Source: Sporosarcina sp. NCCP-2716
GTDB lineage: Bacteria > Bacillota > Bacilli > Bacillales_A > Planococcaceae
Direction: 5' to 3'
DNA length: 64,000 nucleotides
Assembly: GCF_023707985.1 (NCBI RefSeq)
Contig: NZ_BRCF01000001.1
Span: 555,967-619,966 of the forward strand
A model generated the notes under the pieces. That model was not told the origin of the DNA. It ran no database searches and saw only the letters and a list, made by a program, of their open reading frames with translations. Shown here one piece after another: positions 43,942 to 53,298 of the stretch; the first letter of the stretch is position 1; the number at the start of each line of letters is the position of its first letter. Made by a program: the position numbers and the translations under genes.

Positions 43942-45618
43942 ATGACCAATTCCGATATACATACGATGAAAGAACAGGCATTCAGCAGGCCCTCTTTGGA
44001 GGAATGGAAGCAGGCGGCTGTCCATTCGCTGAAAGGCAGGCCGCTCGAGACACTTCGAACGGATACGCCGGAAGGAATCCAGCTCGATCTGCTGTATACA
44101 GAGCGTCCCGTCAAAAGCCCAGTCCGCCCGCAGCATACTGACTGGACGATCGCTCAAGGTTCTGAAGGGCGGATTGGCAGGGACTGGCTGGAAGCTGTGA
44201 AGGATGGGCTGGCCAAAGGGAACGAAGCGGTCTTCTATGACGGCGGGCAGCCTATCGACTGGGACAGCGGTTCACTCGATGACCTTGCCGGGCTTATTGC
44301 GGAAACACCGATTGCCTGGTTTAATCTTAAAGGGGAGGACCGGATCCTTGAAGTCTTCAACCGGATCGAACAGGAGAAGAGGATGCAGGTGAAGGGGCTT
44401 TGTGACGCCGGATCAGCCGAGCTGCCGGAAGGATTCAGCAGCCTGCGCCGTATCGGCATCGATACTGTACCGGTCCATATGGAAGGCGCCGACAGCGTCA
44501 CAGAATTGGCATTCGCGCTCACAGCGGCGGCGGAACGCGCTGAAAAGACTGAGGACTTCGAACAATTTGCCGATAGGGTCTTTTTCCGTTTTGCGGCAGA
44601 TACCCATTTCTTCATGGAGATTGCAAAGTTCCGTGCCTTCCGTTCACTCTGGAAACTGTTCTGCAGTGCATATGGCTTCAGCGAACCGTCTTCCGTTCCA
44701 ATCAGCGCAATCACATCGATGCGGTCCTTTTCGAAGATCGATCCGCACGTCAACCTGCTGCGGGCCGGAAACAGCGCCTTCTCGGCAGTACTCGGCGGTG
44801 CCGACTGGCTGTCGGTCACTCCTTACAATGGGCTGACCGGCGCCACCCAGCAATCCGTACGCTATGCACGCAACATGCAGCTCATCATCCGGGAAGAAAC
44901 GAACGCCGCGCTGACAGCTGATCCTGCCGGCGGTTCGTATTTCGTCGAACTGGTGACCGATCAGCTTATCCGTCTTGCCTGGAGGCGCTTCCTGGATATG
45001 CAGAAATCCGGCGGCACGGCGGCGTTCCTTGCATCCGGGCAGCTCGAACAGCAGGCAGCACAGCGGAAGCAGGAGGCGGCAACTGGGGAATTGCGGCTTG
45101 TCGGGACAAACGTCTATGCAGATCCCGATTCGTCCGCTGCACCGGACCTTTCAGGTGACACTTTTCCGAACCGGCCTGCTGCGCCTTTTGAAGTACTTCG
45201 GAAGACCGCAGCTGAACACGCTACGGACTGTGTGCTCGTCGTCTTCGGCACGCAGGCTTCCTACAAAGCCCGTGCTGACTTTGCAGCAGGGTTCCTCGCT
45301 GCAGGCGGTTTGAAACCCCGTATCAGTCCGGAATTCGGATCGGGCGGAAAGGCGGCAGCATGGCTGTCGGCTGAGCAGCCCGATTATGCGATCCTCTGCG
45401 CAGCTCCTGACAAACTGGAGCAAGTGGCTGGGGATTTGCTTAAAGCGAAACCTGCCGCAGTGAAGGTCGACATCGCAGGCCGGGTCGATGATGCTCTTGC
45501 AGAGGAATGGGACAAACTCGGATTGAATGGATCCATCTATGCAGGACAGGACCGGATCGCTAAACTTACAGAGATCGTCAGCTTCAGCAAAGGAGGCAGC
45601 AGCGATGAACACGTCTGA
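43942..45618 (+). CDS. mutA: methylmalonyl-CoA mutase small subunit
   Basis: 558 residues. Beta subunit of the heterodimeric adenosylcobalamin mutase. The TIM-barrel part is recognisable ([70 protein letters not shown]). The C-terminal Rossmann domain lacks the DxHxxG motif, so it does not bind B12, as expected for this subunit. The ATG at 43942 has GGGAGGG 8 nt upstream. It overlaps mutB by 14 bases. Confidence 0.94.
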   Translation: MTNSDIHTMKEQAFSRPSLEEWKQAAVHSLKGRPLETLRTDTPEGIQLDLLYTERPVKSPVRPQHTDWTIAQGSEGRIGRDWLEAVKDGLAKGNEAVFYDGGQPIDWDSGSLDDLAGLIAETPIAWFNLKGEDRILEVFNRIEQEKRMQVKGLCDAGSAELPEGFSSLRRIGIDTVPVHMEGADSVTELAFALTAAAERAEKTEDFEQFADRVFFRFAADTHFFMEIAKFRAFRSLWKLFCSAYGFSEPSSVPISAITSMRSFSKIDPHVNLLRAGNSAFSAVLGGADWLSVTPYNGLTGATQQSVRYARNMQLIIREETNAALTADPAGGSYFVELVTDQLIRLAWRRFLDMQKSGGTAAFLASGQLEQQAAQRKQEAATGELRLVGTNVYADPDSSAAPDLSGDTFPNRPAAPFEVLRKTAAEHATDCVLVVFGTQASYKARADFAAGFLAAGGLKPRISPEFGSGGKAAAWLSAEQPDYAILCAAPDKLEQVAGDLLKAKPAAVKVDIAGRVDDALAEEWDKLGLNGSIYAGQDRIAKLTEIVSFSKGGSSDEHV

Positions 45619-47764
45619 TTTCAGCAATGTCGATATAGAGGCCGCACTCCGGCAGGACAGCCGTCCGGCATCTGCCTGTAATGAGCCTGTCACAACGAAC
45701 GAAGGGATACAGATCCGTTCCGTCTATACGGAAACCGACACGGCTTCCGCAGAACATCTTGGCGGCATGCCGGGAATCGCCCCGAATACGAGAGGGCCAT
45801 ACCCGACGATGTACGTCTCACGACCATGGACCGTACGCCAATATGCAGGCTTCTCGACCGCTGAAGAAAGCAATGCGTTTTACCGGCGGAACCTGGCGAT
45901 GGGACAGAAGGGCCTGTCCGTTGCGTTCGACCTCGCGACACACAGGGGTTACGATTCGGATCATCCGCGGGTGACAGGAGACGTCGGGAAGGCGGGTGTC
46001 GCAATCGATTCGGTGGAAGACATGAAAATCCTGTTCGACGGCATCCCCCTCGACAAGATGTCCGTCTCTATGACGATGAACGGCGCTGTACTGCCGGTGA
46101 TGGCTTTCTATATCGTCGCGGCGGAAGAACAGGGCGTCCCGCCGGAAGAGCTGGCAGGGACGATCCAGAATGATATTTTGAAGGAATATATGGTGAGGAA
46201 CACGTACATCTTCCCGCCGGAGATGTCGATGCGCATCATCGCTGACATATTCGGCTACACGTCCGAACGGATGCCGAAATTCAACTCGATTTCGATTTCC
46301 GGCTACCATATGCAGGAAGCGGGAGCGACGGCGGACATTGAGCTCGCCTATACACTGGCGGACGGCCTGGAATACGTCCGGACCGGTCTCAGAGCGGGAA
46401 TCGGCATCGATTCGTTCGCCCCGCGGCTGTCCTTCTTCTGGGCAGTGGGCATGAACTACTTCATGGAAATCGCTAAAATGCGCGCCGCCCGCGTCATTTG
46501 GGCGAAGATGATGCAGACGTTCCAGCCGGAAAATCCGAAGTCGCTGGCCCTCCGCACGCATTCCCAGACATCAGGCTGGAGTCTGACGGAGCAGGATCCA
46601 TTCAACAATGTCACCCGCACATTGATCGAAGCGAACGCGGCGGCAATGGGCCATACACAGTCCCTGCACACGAATGCTCTTGATGAAGCCATCGCGCTGC
46701 CGACGGATTTCTCGGCGAGGATCGCCCGGAACACGCAGCTGTTCCTGCAGGAAGAGACGATGATGACGAAAACGATCGACCCATGGGGCGGCTCGTACTA
46801 CGTCGAAACGCTCACCCAAGAATTGATCGAGAAAGCCTGGACGCTCATCGAAGAGATCGAGGATCTGGGCGGCATGGCGAAAGCGATCGAAACAGGCCTG
46901 CCGAAGATGAAGATCGAAGAGGCGGCCGCGAAACGTCAGGCGAAGATCGATTCGAAAGCCGAGACGATCGTTGGTGTCAACAAATACCGGCTCGATCAGG
47001 AGGAACCGATCGACATTCTCGACATCGACAACACGCTGGTGCGCGAGAAGCAGATCGAACGGATCCGCAGCATGAAAGCTGCACGCGACCCGGAAGCCGT
47101 GAAAGAGGCACTCGCGGCCATCACGGAAGCAGCCGAAACCGGCACCGGCAATCTGCTGGCGCTTGCTGTCGATGCAGCGCGTGCCCGTGCAACGATCGGC
47201 GAGATCTCCGATGCCATCGAAGCTGTCTCCGGACGGCACAAAGCGGTCATCCGTTCCGTCAGCGGTGTGTACAGCGGGAACTTCTCGAACGCGGAAGAGA
47301 TCGAAGAAGTGAAGCAGATGACCGATGAGTTCCTGGAAAACGAAGGACGCCGGCCGCGAATCCTCGTCGCGAAGATGGGGCAGGACGGTCATGACAGAGG
47401 CGCAAAAGTTATTGCATCCTCATTCGCCGATCTCGGTTTCGACGTCGATATCGGTCCGCTGTTCCAGACACCGGAAGAGACGGCGCTGCAGGCAGCTGAA
47501 AACGACGTCCATGTCATCGGCGTCAGTTCGCTCGCCGCGGGACACAAAACACTCGTGCCGGCGTTACGCAGTGAGCTTGCGAAGATCGGCAGACCTGACA
47601 TCCTTGTCATCGTCGGCGGAGTCATCCCTGCGCAGGATTACGCGTTCCTCCGGGAGAATGGCGCTGCAGCGATCTTCGGACCGGGAACAGTCATTCCGGT
47701 CGCCGCACAGAAAGTGATCGAGGAGATCTACCGTCAGCTCGGCTACGAGGAAGTGATCGAGTGA
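45605..47764 (+). CDS. mutB: methylmalonyl-CoA mutase large subunit
   Basis: 719 residues. The catalytic alpha subunit isomerises (R)-methylmalonyl-CoA to succinyl-CoA with adenosylcobalamin. The TIM barrel has [21 protein letters not shown] and [16 protein letters not shown] (in part); the B12-binding domain has [15 protein letters not shown], whose H596 is the lower cobalt ligand, plus [22 protein letters not shown] lies about 9 nt before the ATG at 45605. It is the step that lets propionyl-CoA from valine and isoleucine enter the citric acid cycle. Confidence 0.97.
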   Translation: MNTSDFSNVDIEAALRQDSRPASACNEPVTTNEGIQIRSVYTETDTASAEHLGGMPGIAPNTRGPYPTMYVSRPWTVRQYAGFSTAEESNAFYRRNLAMGQKGLSVAFDLATHRGYDSDHPRVTGDVGKAGVAIDSVEDMKILFDGIPLDKMSVSMTMNGAVLPVMAFYIVAAEEQGVPPEELAGTIQNDILKEYMVRNTYIFPPEMSMRIIADIFGYTSERMPKFNSISISGYHMQEAGATADIELAYTLADGLEYVRTGLRAGIGIDSFAPRLSFFWAVGMNYFMEIAKMRAARVIWAKMMQTFQPENPKSLALRTHSQTSGWSLTEQDPFNNVTRTLIEANAAAMGHTQSLHTNALDEAIALPTDFSARIARNTQLFLQEETMMTKTIDPWGGSYYVETLTQELIEKAWTLIEEIEDLGGMAKAIETGLPKMKIEEAAAKRQAKIDSKAETIVGVNKYRLDQEEPIDILDIDNTLVREKQIERIRSMKAARDPEAVKEALAAITEAAETGTGNLLALAVDAARARATIGEISDAIEAVSGRHKAVIRSVSGVYSGNFSNAEEIEEVKQMTDEFLENEGRRPRILVAKMGQDGHDRGAKVIASSFADLGFDVDIGPLFQTPEETALQAAENDVHVIGVSSLAAGHKTLVPALRSELAKIGRPDILVIVGGVIPAQDYAFLRENGAAAIFGPGTVIPVAAQKVIEEIYRQLGYEEVIE

Positions 47765-48882
47765 GCAGGCAGGACGATGACCGGAAAACGGAGACGGCGC
47801 TGAATGTCGCACGCGGCATCACTTCATCCCATGACGGGCTGCATCGTTCGAAACGGCGGGTGTTCAAAAAGAAGGAACGATCCGCGGATATCCATGGACT
47901 TGCCGGCAAAATTGCTGCTGGCGACCGGCTCAGTCTCGCCAAAGGGATCACACTCGTCGAGAGTACCGCCGAGCGGGATCTCTTGGCGGGTCAGAAGCTG
48001 CTGCAGGAGCTGCTGCCGAACAGCGGGAACAGCATCCGAATCGGAATCACCGGCGTCCCGGGTGCGGGGAAGAGCACGTTCATCGAAGCGTTCGGCCGGA
48101 TGCTGACAGCGTCGGGCCATCGTGTCGCCGTACTTGCGGTCGATCCGAGTTCAACAGTGACGGGCGGCAGCATCCTCGGCGATAAGACGCGCATGGAACT
48201 GCTCGCACGGGAGCCGAATGCGTTCATCCGGCCATCGCCTTCTGCTGGTACACTCGGCGGGGTCCACCGCAAGACGCGTGAGACGATGCTGCTGTGCGAA
48301 GCTGCCGGCTACGGGGTGATCCTTGTTGAAACAGTAGGCGTCGGTCAGTCGGAGACGGCTGTGCGGGATATGACGGACTTTTTCCTGATGCTTGCGCTGA
48401 CCGGCGCAGGGGACGAACTCCAGGGCATGAAGAAAGGGATCATGGAACTGGCGGACGGGATCATCGTCCACAAAGCGGACGGCAGCAACGAACGCCTGGC
48501 GAAAAAGACCGTTCGGGAATACCGTCAGCTCGCCCACTTCCTGCAGCCGGCAACGCCCGGATGGACGACACAGGCACTCGCGGTCTCATCCATCGAGCTG
48601 ACCGGACTCAGAGAGACGTGGTCGATGGTCGGGGATTTCAAAAGGACAGGGGAAGCTTCAGGTTATTGGGGGAAGCGCCGGCAGGAACAGACGAAGAGCT
48701 GGTTCCATGCGATGATCCGCGACAGGCTCGTCGATTCGTTCTACGGCCTTCCCGGGAGGAAAGAACAGGTCGCTTCACTCGAAGCCCGGCTGCTGGGGGA
48801 TGATATGACCGTTTCACAGGCGGTCAGCCAGTTGTTCGATGCAGAAGGGGAGACGGCAGGAGACGATGTCCGGGATAGCTGA
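47761..48882 (+). CDS. meaB: MeaB/ArgK family GTPase
   Basis: 373 residues. A G3E GTPase that protects methylmalonyl-CoA mutase and gates cobalamin loading. The P-loop is GVPGAGKST (residues 98-106), with [19 protein letters not shown], the switch ETVGVGQSE and the base-specific HKADGSN. The first 45 residues are a basic non-conserved extension. The GTG overlaps the mutB stop (GTGA) and has GAGGAAG upstream, so it should be made together with the mutase it serves. Confidence 0.95.
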   Translation: MSRQDDDRKTETALNVARGITSSHDGLHRSKRRVFKKKERSADIHGLAGKIAAGDRLSLAKGITLVESTAERDLLAGQKLLQELLPNSGNSIRIGITGVPGAGKSTFIEAFGRMLTASGHRVAVLAVDPSSTVTGGSILGDKTRMELLAREPNAFIRPSPSAGTLGGVHRKTRETMLLCEAAGYGVILVETVGVGQSETAVRDMTDFFLMLALTGAGDELQGMKKGIMELADGIIVHKADGSNERLAKKTVREYRQLAHFLQPATPGWTTQALAVSSIELTGLRETWSMVGDFKRTGEASGYWGKRRQEQTKSWFHAMIRDRLVDSFYGLPGRKEQVASLEARLLGDDMTVSQAVSQLFDAEGETAGDDVRDS

Positions 48883-48886
48883 ACTG

Positions 48887-48915
48887 TTTTCATCAGCCTC
48901 GTAAACTGGTATGAT
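48887..48915 (+). promoter_or_regulatory. promoter of brxB
   Basis: TTTTCA and TATGAT are 17 bp apart, with an extended TGG before the -10 box, 33 bases upstream of brxB. Confidence 0.6.
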
Positions 48916-48947
48916 AGAAGTATCATGCACCAAGGGGGACAAAGATC

Positions 48948-49388
48948 ATGACAATGGACTTCAATTTCTACATGGACGATATAACAGGACAGGCACGCAG
49001 CGAAATGGAAGCGGGCGGATATGAGCAGCTGAAAACAGCGGACGAGGTCGAAGCGGCATTCAAACGCCCGGGGACGACACTCGTCATGGTGAACTCCGTA
49101 TGCGGCTGCGCAGGCGGTATCGCACGGCCGGCAGCATTGCATGCCATCCATTCCGACAAACGGCCGGATCACCTGGTCACTGTATTTGCTGGCCAGGACA
49201 AAGAGGCGACAGCACAGGCAAGAATGCATTTCGGGGACTATCACCTTCCTTCCTCACCATCATTCGTCCTCATGAAAGACGGCGAACTGGTTGCGGAAGT
49301 GGGGCGCCACGAAATTGAAGGTCATGACCCGATGTCGGTCGTGACGAACCTGCAGGAACAGTTCGACCAGCACTGTGAAGAGCTTTGA
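48948..49388 (+). CDS. brxB: bacilliredoxin BrxB (YqiW)
   Basis: 146 residues, BrxA/BrxB (DUF1094) family. The active site is the CXC motif VCGCAGG (C52 and C54). Bacilliredoxins remove bacillithiol from protein thiols after oxidative stress in the cytosol. [13 protein letters not shown] and [15 protein letters not shown] are family blocks. GGGGGACA lies about 8 nt before the ATG. In B. subtilis yqiW follows the same catabolic region. Confidence 0.95.
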   Translation: MTMDFNFYMDDITGQARSEMEAGGYEQLKTADEVEAAFKRPGTTLVMVNSVCGCAGGIARPAALHAIHSDKRPDHLVTVFAGQDKEATAQARMHFGDYHLPSSPSFVLMKDGELVAEVGRHEIEGHDPMSVVTNLQEQFDQHCEEL

Positions 49389-49398
49389 CCTGAAAAAA

Positions 49399-49433
49399 GC
49401 AGGCCGGCATCAGATTTCCTGATGCCGGCCTGC
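49399..49433. terminator. terminator between brxB and prli42
   Basis: A perfect 15-bp stem GCAGGCCGGCATCAG with loop ATTTC. An A-run lies on the left but there is no T-run on the right, so the poly-U pattern favours ending the minus-strand prli42 transcript; it may also end brxB. Confidence 0.85.
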
Positions 49434-49449
49434 GCTTTCCCGGTCCGTA

Positions 49450-49545
49450 TTAGAATAGTGTGCTGATCCCGATGACGACAGTTGAAAGAATCATCGTAGC
49501 GATCATGACATAGACGACGATCTTCTGGACTTTCTTATTGCTCAT
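49450..49545 (-). CDS. prli42: stressosome membrane protein Prli42
   Basis: A 31-residue open frame on the minus strand: starts MSNKKVQKIVVYVMIATM and ends with VVIGISTLF. It has a basic N-terminus (KK at 4-5, K at 8) and one membrane helix, and matches the Prli42 miniprotein of Listeria and other Firmicutes, where it anchors the stressosome at the membrane and senses oxidative stress. AAGGGG stands 9 nt before the ATG, and a promoter and a terminator flank it. It was identified by reading the sequence directly because it is shorter than typical gene-calling limits. Confidence 0.93.
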   Translation of the reverse strand: MSNKKVQKIVVYVMIATMILSTVVIGISTLF

Positions 49546-49579
49546 GCGCGATAACCCCTTATATTGGTTTGATATCTCC

Positions 49580-49607
49580 AGTTTAACAGAATCCGCAGAA
49601 TTCTCAA
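49580..49607 (-). promoter_or_regulatory. promoter of prli42
   Basis: On the minus strand TTGAGA (4 of 6) and TAAACT (4 of 6) are 16 bp apart, about 35 bases before the prli42 start. Confidence 0.5.
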
Positions 49608-49658
49608 CAGGGGAGCGCATGATTTTACGGATCTTTACACTACAAAAGGGGTGCTCTC

Positions 49659-50072
49659 ATGGAAAAAGTGGACCATATCGGAATTGCCGTGAAGGACTTG
49701 CAGGAATCGATGGACTATTACATACATACACTTGGCCTGAAACTGCTCGGTACCGAAGAAGTGCCGGAACAGCACGTCACCGTCGCCTTCCTCGATGCCG
49801 GCAACATTAAGCTCGAACTGCTCGAGCCGATCGGAACGGAAGGGGCCGTCTCGAAGTTCATCAGCAAACGCGGAGAAGGCGTCCACCATATCGCATTCGG
49901 AGTGAGCGATATCCGGCAGAGGATGGCCGATCTGCGCGAAAACGGAGTCACACTCCTGCAGGAAGAGCCGAAGCGGGGAGCGGGAGGGGCGGATGTCGCG
50001 TTCCTGCATCCGAAATCCTCATTCGGCGTGCTCGTCGAATTATGTGCAAAACGGACACGGGGGGATGAATGA
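49659..50072 (+). CDS. mce: methylmalonyl-CoA epimerase
   Basis: 137 residues of the vicinal-oxygen-chelate fold. It interconverts the (S) and (R) forms of methylmalonyl-CoA, joining carboxylase and mutase. Expected metal ligands are seen: H6 in KVDHIGIA, H76/H77 in EGVHHIAF and E128 in VLVELC; GTEEVPEQHV holds the Gln region. AAAAGGGG lies about 7 nt before the ATG. It is one base from pccB. Confidence 0.95.
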   Translation: MEKVDHIGIAVKDLQESMDYYIHTLGLKLLGTEEVPEQHVTVAFLDAGNIKLELLEPIGTEGAVSKFISKRGEGVHHIAFGVSDIRQRMADLRENGVTLLQEEPKRGAGGADVAFLHPKSSFGVLVELCAKRTRGDE

Positions 50073-50073
50073 G

Positions 50074-51621
50074 ATGGATATCTACGAAAAGATCAACGAA
50101 CTGTATGACAGGAAGCGGAAGATCGAACTGGGCGGCGGCGATGACCGGATTGCCCGGCAGCACGAAAAAGGGAAACTGACAGCACGGGAGCGTATCGACC
50201 TGCTCGTGGACGAAGGATCGTTCGTCGAACTGAACCCGTTCGTCGTCCACCGAACCCAGGACTTCGGCATGCACGCGATGGAAGGACCGGGAGATGGAGT
50301 TGTGACGGGTTACGGGAAAGTCCACGGCCGGCCGATCTACTTGTTTTCCCAGGACTTCACCGTCTTCGGCGGTGCGCTCGGCGAAATGCATGCGATGAAG
50401 ATCGCCAATGTAATGGATCTCGCCGCGAAGAACGGCGCTCCGTTCATCGGGCTGAACGATTCGGGAGGAGCCCGGATCCAGGAAGGCGTCGTATCGCTCG
50501 ACGGCTATGGCGAGATCTTCTACCGCAACTCGATCTACTCAGGTGTCATCCCGCAGATTTCCGTCATTTTAGGGCCATGTGCAGGCGGTGCGGTCTATTC
50601 ACCCGCTATCACCGACTTTGTCTTCATGACGGACGAGACGAGCCAGATGTTCATCACTGGGCCGAAAGTCATCGAGACGGTGACGGGCGAGAAGATTTCA
50701 TCCGAAGACCTCGGCGGTGCGAAAGTGCATAACTCGATCAGCGGCAACGCGCATTTCCGCGGAGCGACGGAACAGGAAGTGCTGGAAGACGTCCGACGCC
50801 TGCTGACGTACCTGCCGCAGAATAACACCGAAAAGACTCCGGCTGCGGAATACGCCGAGCAGGATGATTACCGTCCGGATCTCGCAGATGTCGTGCCGTA
50901 CGAAACGATCCGTCCATATGACGTTCGCAAAGTGATCGATCAGATTGCGGATGAAGGATCATTCATGGAAGTCCAGAAAGAATTTGCCCGCAATGCCGTC
51001 GTCGGCTTCGCGCGCATTAAAGGCGAATCGGTCGGTTTCGTCTGCAACCAGCCGAAAGTGATGGCAGGCGGGCTCGACATCGATTCGTCGGATAAAATAT
51101 CGAGATTCATCCGCACGTGTGATTCGTTCAATATACCGATCATCACATTCGAGGATGTCACTGGATTCTTCCCTGGTGTGAAACAGGAACACGGCGGGAT
51201 CATCCGTCACGGCGCAAAGATCCTCTATTCGTATTCGGAGGCGACTGTCCCTAAAATCACGGTCATCCTGCGGAAAGCGTTCGGCGGTGCATACGTCGCA
51301 CTGAACTCGAAGGCGATCGGAGCGGACCTCGTCTTCGCCTGGCCGAATGCGGAGATTGCGGTAATGGGCGCGGAAGGGGCGGCCAACATCATCTTTGCGC
51401 GCGACATCGCAGGCAGCGAAGATCCGGAGGCGACCCGCGCGGCGAAAATCGCCGAATACCGCGAGAAATTCTCCAACCCGTATGCCGCTGCAGCGAATGG
51501 GATGGTCGATGATGTCATCGATCCGCGGGAGACCCGTGTGAAATTGGTGCAGGCGCTCGATATGATGCGCAACAAGCAGGAACAGCGGCCGAAAAAGAAA
51601 CACGGCAATATGCCATTATAA
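50074..51621 (+). CDS. pccB: propionyl-CoA carboxylase beta subunit (carboxyltransferase)
   Basis: 515 residues, YqjD-type acyl-CoA carboxyltransferase. It carboxylates propionyl-CoA using carboxybiotin. Two crotonase-like domains with IGLNDSGGARIQEGV, GPCAGGAVYSPAITDF, FEDVTGFFPGVKQEHGGIIRHGAK (in part) and RKAFGGAYVALNSK. The ATG at 50074 has GGGGG 9 nt upstream. It has no biotin carboxylase or BCCP partner of its own here; AccC and AccB (17857-19767) or an alpha subunit elsewhere must supply the biotin. Confidence 0.94.
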   Translation: MDIYEKINELYDRKRKIELGGGDDRIARQHEKGKLTARERIDLLVDEGSFVELNPFVVHRTQDFGMHAMEGPGDGVVTGYGKVHGRPIYLFSQDFTVFGGALGEMHAMKIANVMDLAAKNGAPFIGLNDSGGARIQEGVVSLDGYGEIFYRNSIYSGVIPQISVILGPCAGGAVYSPAITDFVFMTDETSQMFITGPKVIETVTGEKISSEDLGGAKVHNSISGNAHFRGATEQEVLEDVRRLLTYLPQNNTEKTPAAEYAEQDDYRPDLADVVPYETIRPYDVRKVIDQIADEGSFMEVQKEFARNAVVGFARIKGESVGFVCNQPKVMAGGLDIDSSDKISRFIRTCDSFNIPIITFEDVTGFFPGVKQEHGGIIRHGAKILYSYSEATVPKITVILRKAFGGAYVALNSKAIGADLVFAWPNAEIAVMGAEGAANIIFARDIAGSEDPEATRAAKIAEYREKFSNPYAAAANGMVDDVIDPRETRVKLVQALDMMRNKQEQRPKKKHGNMPL

Positions 51622-51632
51622 GGAGGGGTCAT

Positions 51633-52778
51633 ATGAACTACGTACGGATGCTGGAAGAATTTTACGAATTGGTGAAAATCGACTCGGAGAGCGGGCACGA
51701 AGAAGAGATTTCCGTCGTCCTGAAGAAAAAACTGGAGGACATGGGATTCAGTGTCGTCGAGGATACATCGAAGGAACGGACAGGCCACGGGGCAGGGAAC
51801 CTCGTAGCGACGATGAAAGGGACGCTGACGGACGCCGATCCGATCTATTTCACTTCACACATGGACACTGTTACGCCCGGGCTTGGCATACAACCAGTGC
51901 TGAAAGAAGACGGCTACGTCTATTCAGCTGGCGATACGATCCTCGGATCCGACGACAAGGCGGGACTTGCCGCGCTGTTCGAAATGATGCGTACGCTGAA
52001 AGAGAGCGGGGAAGCGCACGGTGATATCCAGTATGTTATCACAGCCGGAGAAGAAAGCGGACTTGTCGGCGCACGCGAGATCGACCGTGATTTGATGGTC
52101 GCGAAGTATGGCTATGCTGTCGACAGTGACGGAAAAGTCGGGGGGATCGTCACAGCCGCGCCATATAATGCGAAACTGAAGACGGTCATCTACGGACGCA
52201 CCGCCCATGCCGGTGTGGAACCTGAAAAAGGTGTCTCAGCAATCACGATCGCCGCGAAATCGGTCGCGAAAATGAAGCTCGGCCGCATCGACTCGGAAAC
52301 GACGGCCAACATCGGCCAGTTCTCAGGCGGCCAGGCGACGAACATCATCTGTGATGAAGTCCACATTCTGTCGGAAGCCCGTTCCATCGACTACGCGAAA
52401 TTGCAGGCACAGACAGAACATATGGTCCAAGCCTTCCAAGAGACAGCGGAAGAGATGGGGGGACGCGCTGAAACCGATGTTAAACTCAATTCACCCGGGT
52501 TCCGCTTCAGTGAAGACGACGAAGTGGTGCAGGTGGCTTCCGAAGCGATCCGTGCTGTCGGACGCACACCTGAATTGCTGACGAGCGGGGGCGGAAGTGA
52601 CGGCAATATTTTCAATGGCCATGGTTTCCCGACGGTCACCCTGTCTGTCGGTTACGAAGGGATCCATACAAAAGAAGAGCGGATGCCTGTCGAAGAGCTG
52701 AACAAACTGGCGGATCTGCTTCTTGAAATCGTCCGCACTGTCGCTGCGCGCGGAAGGAAGGACAACGGTCATGGCTGA
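51633..52778 (+). CDS. yqjE: M20 family tripeptidase-like peptidase YqjE
   Basis: 381 residues, PepT-like M20B metallopeptidase. Zinc ligands are seen: the His in FTSHMDTVTPG, the bridging Asp in LGSDDKAG, the Glu pair in ITAGEESG and an Asp in YAVDSDG; the lid domain has GRTAHAGVEPEKG. It probably trims small peptides in the cytosol. AAGGAGGGG precedes the ATG. It ends 8 bases inside the cheW gene. Confidence 0.93.
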   Translation: MNYVRMLEEFYELVKIDSESGHEEEISVVLKKKLEDMGFSVVEDTSKERTGHGAGNLVATMKGTLTDADPIYFTSHMDTVTPGLGIQPVLKEDGYVYSAGDTILGSDDKAGLAALFEMMRTLKESGEAHGDIQYVITAGEESGLVGAREIDRDLMVAKYGYAVDSDGKVGGIVTAAPYNAKLKTVIYGRTAHAGVEPEKGVSAITIAAKSVAKMKLGRIDSETTANIGQFSGGQATNIICDEVHILSEARSIDYAKLQAQTEHMVQAFQETAEEMGGRAETDVKLNSPGFRFSEDDEVVQVASEAIRAVGRTPELLTSGGGSDGNIFNGHGFPTVTLSVGYEGIHTKEERMPVEELNKLADLLLEIVRTVAARGRKDNGHG

Positions 52779-53244
52779 TTTCAAAGCAATCGTCGTCCGG
52801 TGCGGCAACGAAGAGTATGCAATCCCCGTCGAACAGACCGTCTCCATCGAACAGCTGGAGAAAGTCAATCCGATCCCCCATCTGCCGGACTACTTGCTCG
52901 GGCTGATGAAGATCCGCGGCGAACTCGTGCCGATCCTCGATTTCCAGCAGATCCTGTACGGCACATCTGCAAAAGATGATCCAGAGGCGAAGGTCGTTGT
53001 CGTTCAGACGGAAGGCTTCTTCTTCGGTCTGCTGGTGCTGGAGGCGAAGGAGATCCTGGACATTCCGTCGGATAAGCTGACAACACAAGGACTTATGGCG
53101 TACTCGCGGACTCCGTACTTCTCGTCGGTCGCCAATCTGGAAGACCGGGTCATCACCCTGGTCGACCCGGCCATCCTGTCGGAAACACTGACGGGCATGC
53201 AGGAGATCACGGAATACGTCGGTTTGCAGGAGACCGGAATCTGA
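52771..53244 (+). CDS. cheW: orphan CheW-domain protein
   Basis: A 157-residue CheW domain protein: AIVVRCGNEEYAIPVEQTVSIEQL, IPHLPDYLLGLMKIRGELVPILDF (in part) and the late ITLVDPAIL. CheW couples chemoreceptors to the kinase CheA. No receptor, CheA or flagellar gene is near; it overlaps a peptidase gene and precedes DNA polymerase IV. The ATG at 52771 has GGAAGGA upstream. It may serve chemotaxis complexes encoded elsewhere or act as a stand-alone scaffold. Confidence 0.9.
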   Translation: MADFKAIVVRCGNEEYAIPVEQTVSIEQLEKVNPIPHLPDYLLGLMKIRGELVPILDFQQILYGTSAKDDPEAKVVVVQTEGFFFGLLVLEAKEILDIPSDKLTTQGLMAYSRTPYFSSVANLEDRVITLVDPAILSETLTGMQEITEYVGLQETGI

Positions 53245-53252
53245 TCGATCCC

Positions 53253-53280
53253 GGCCAGGCGGCGTGCTGCCTGGCCTTTT
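53253..53280 (+). terminator. terminator after cheW
   Basis: An 8-bp GC-rich stem GGCCAGGC/GCCTGGCC with an 8-nt loop followed by TTTT. Confidence 0.8.
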
Positions 53281-53298
53281 CATGAAGGAGGCGGAGAG

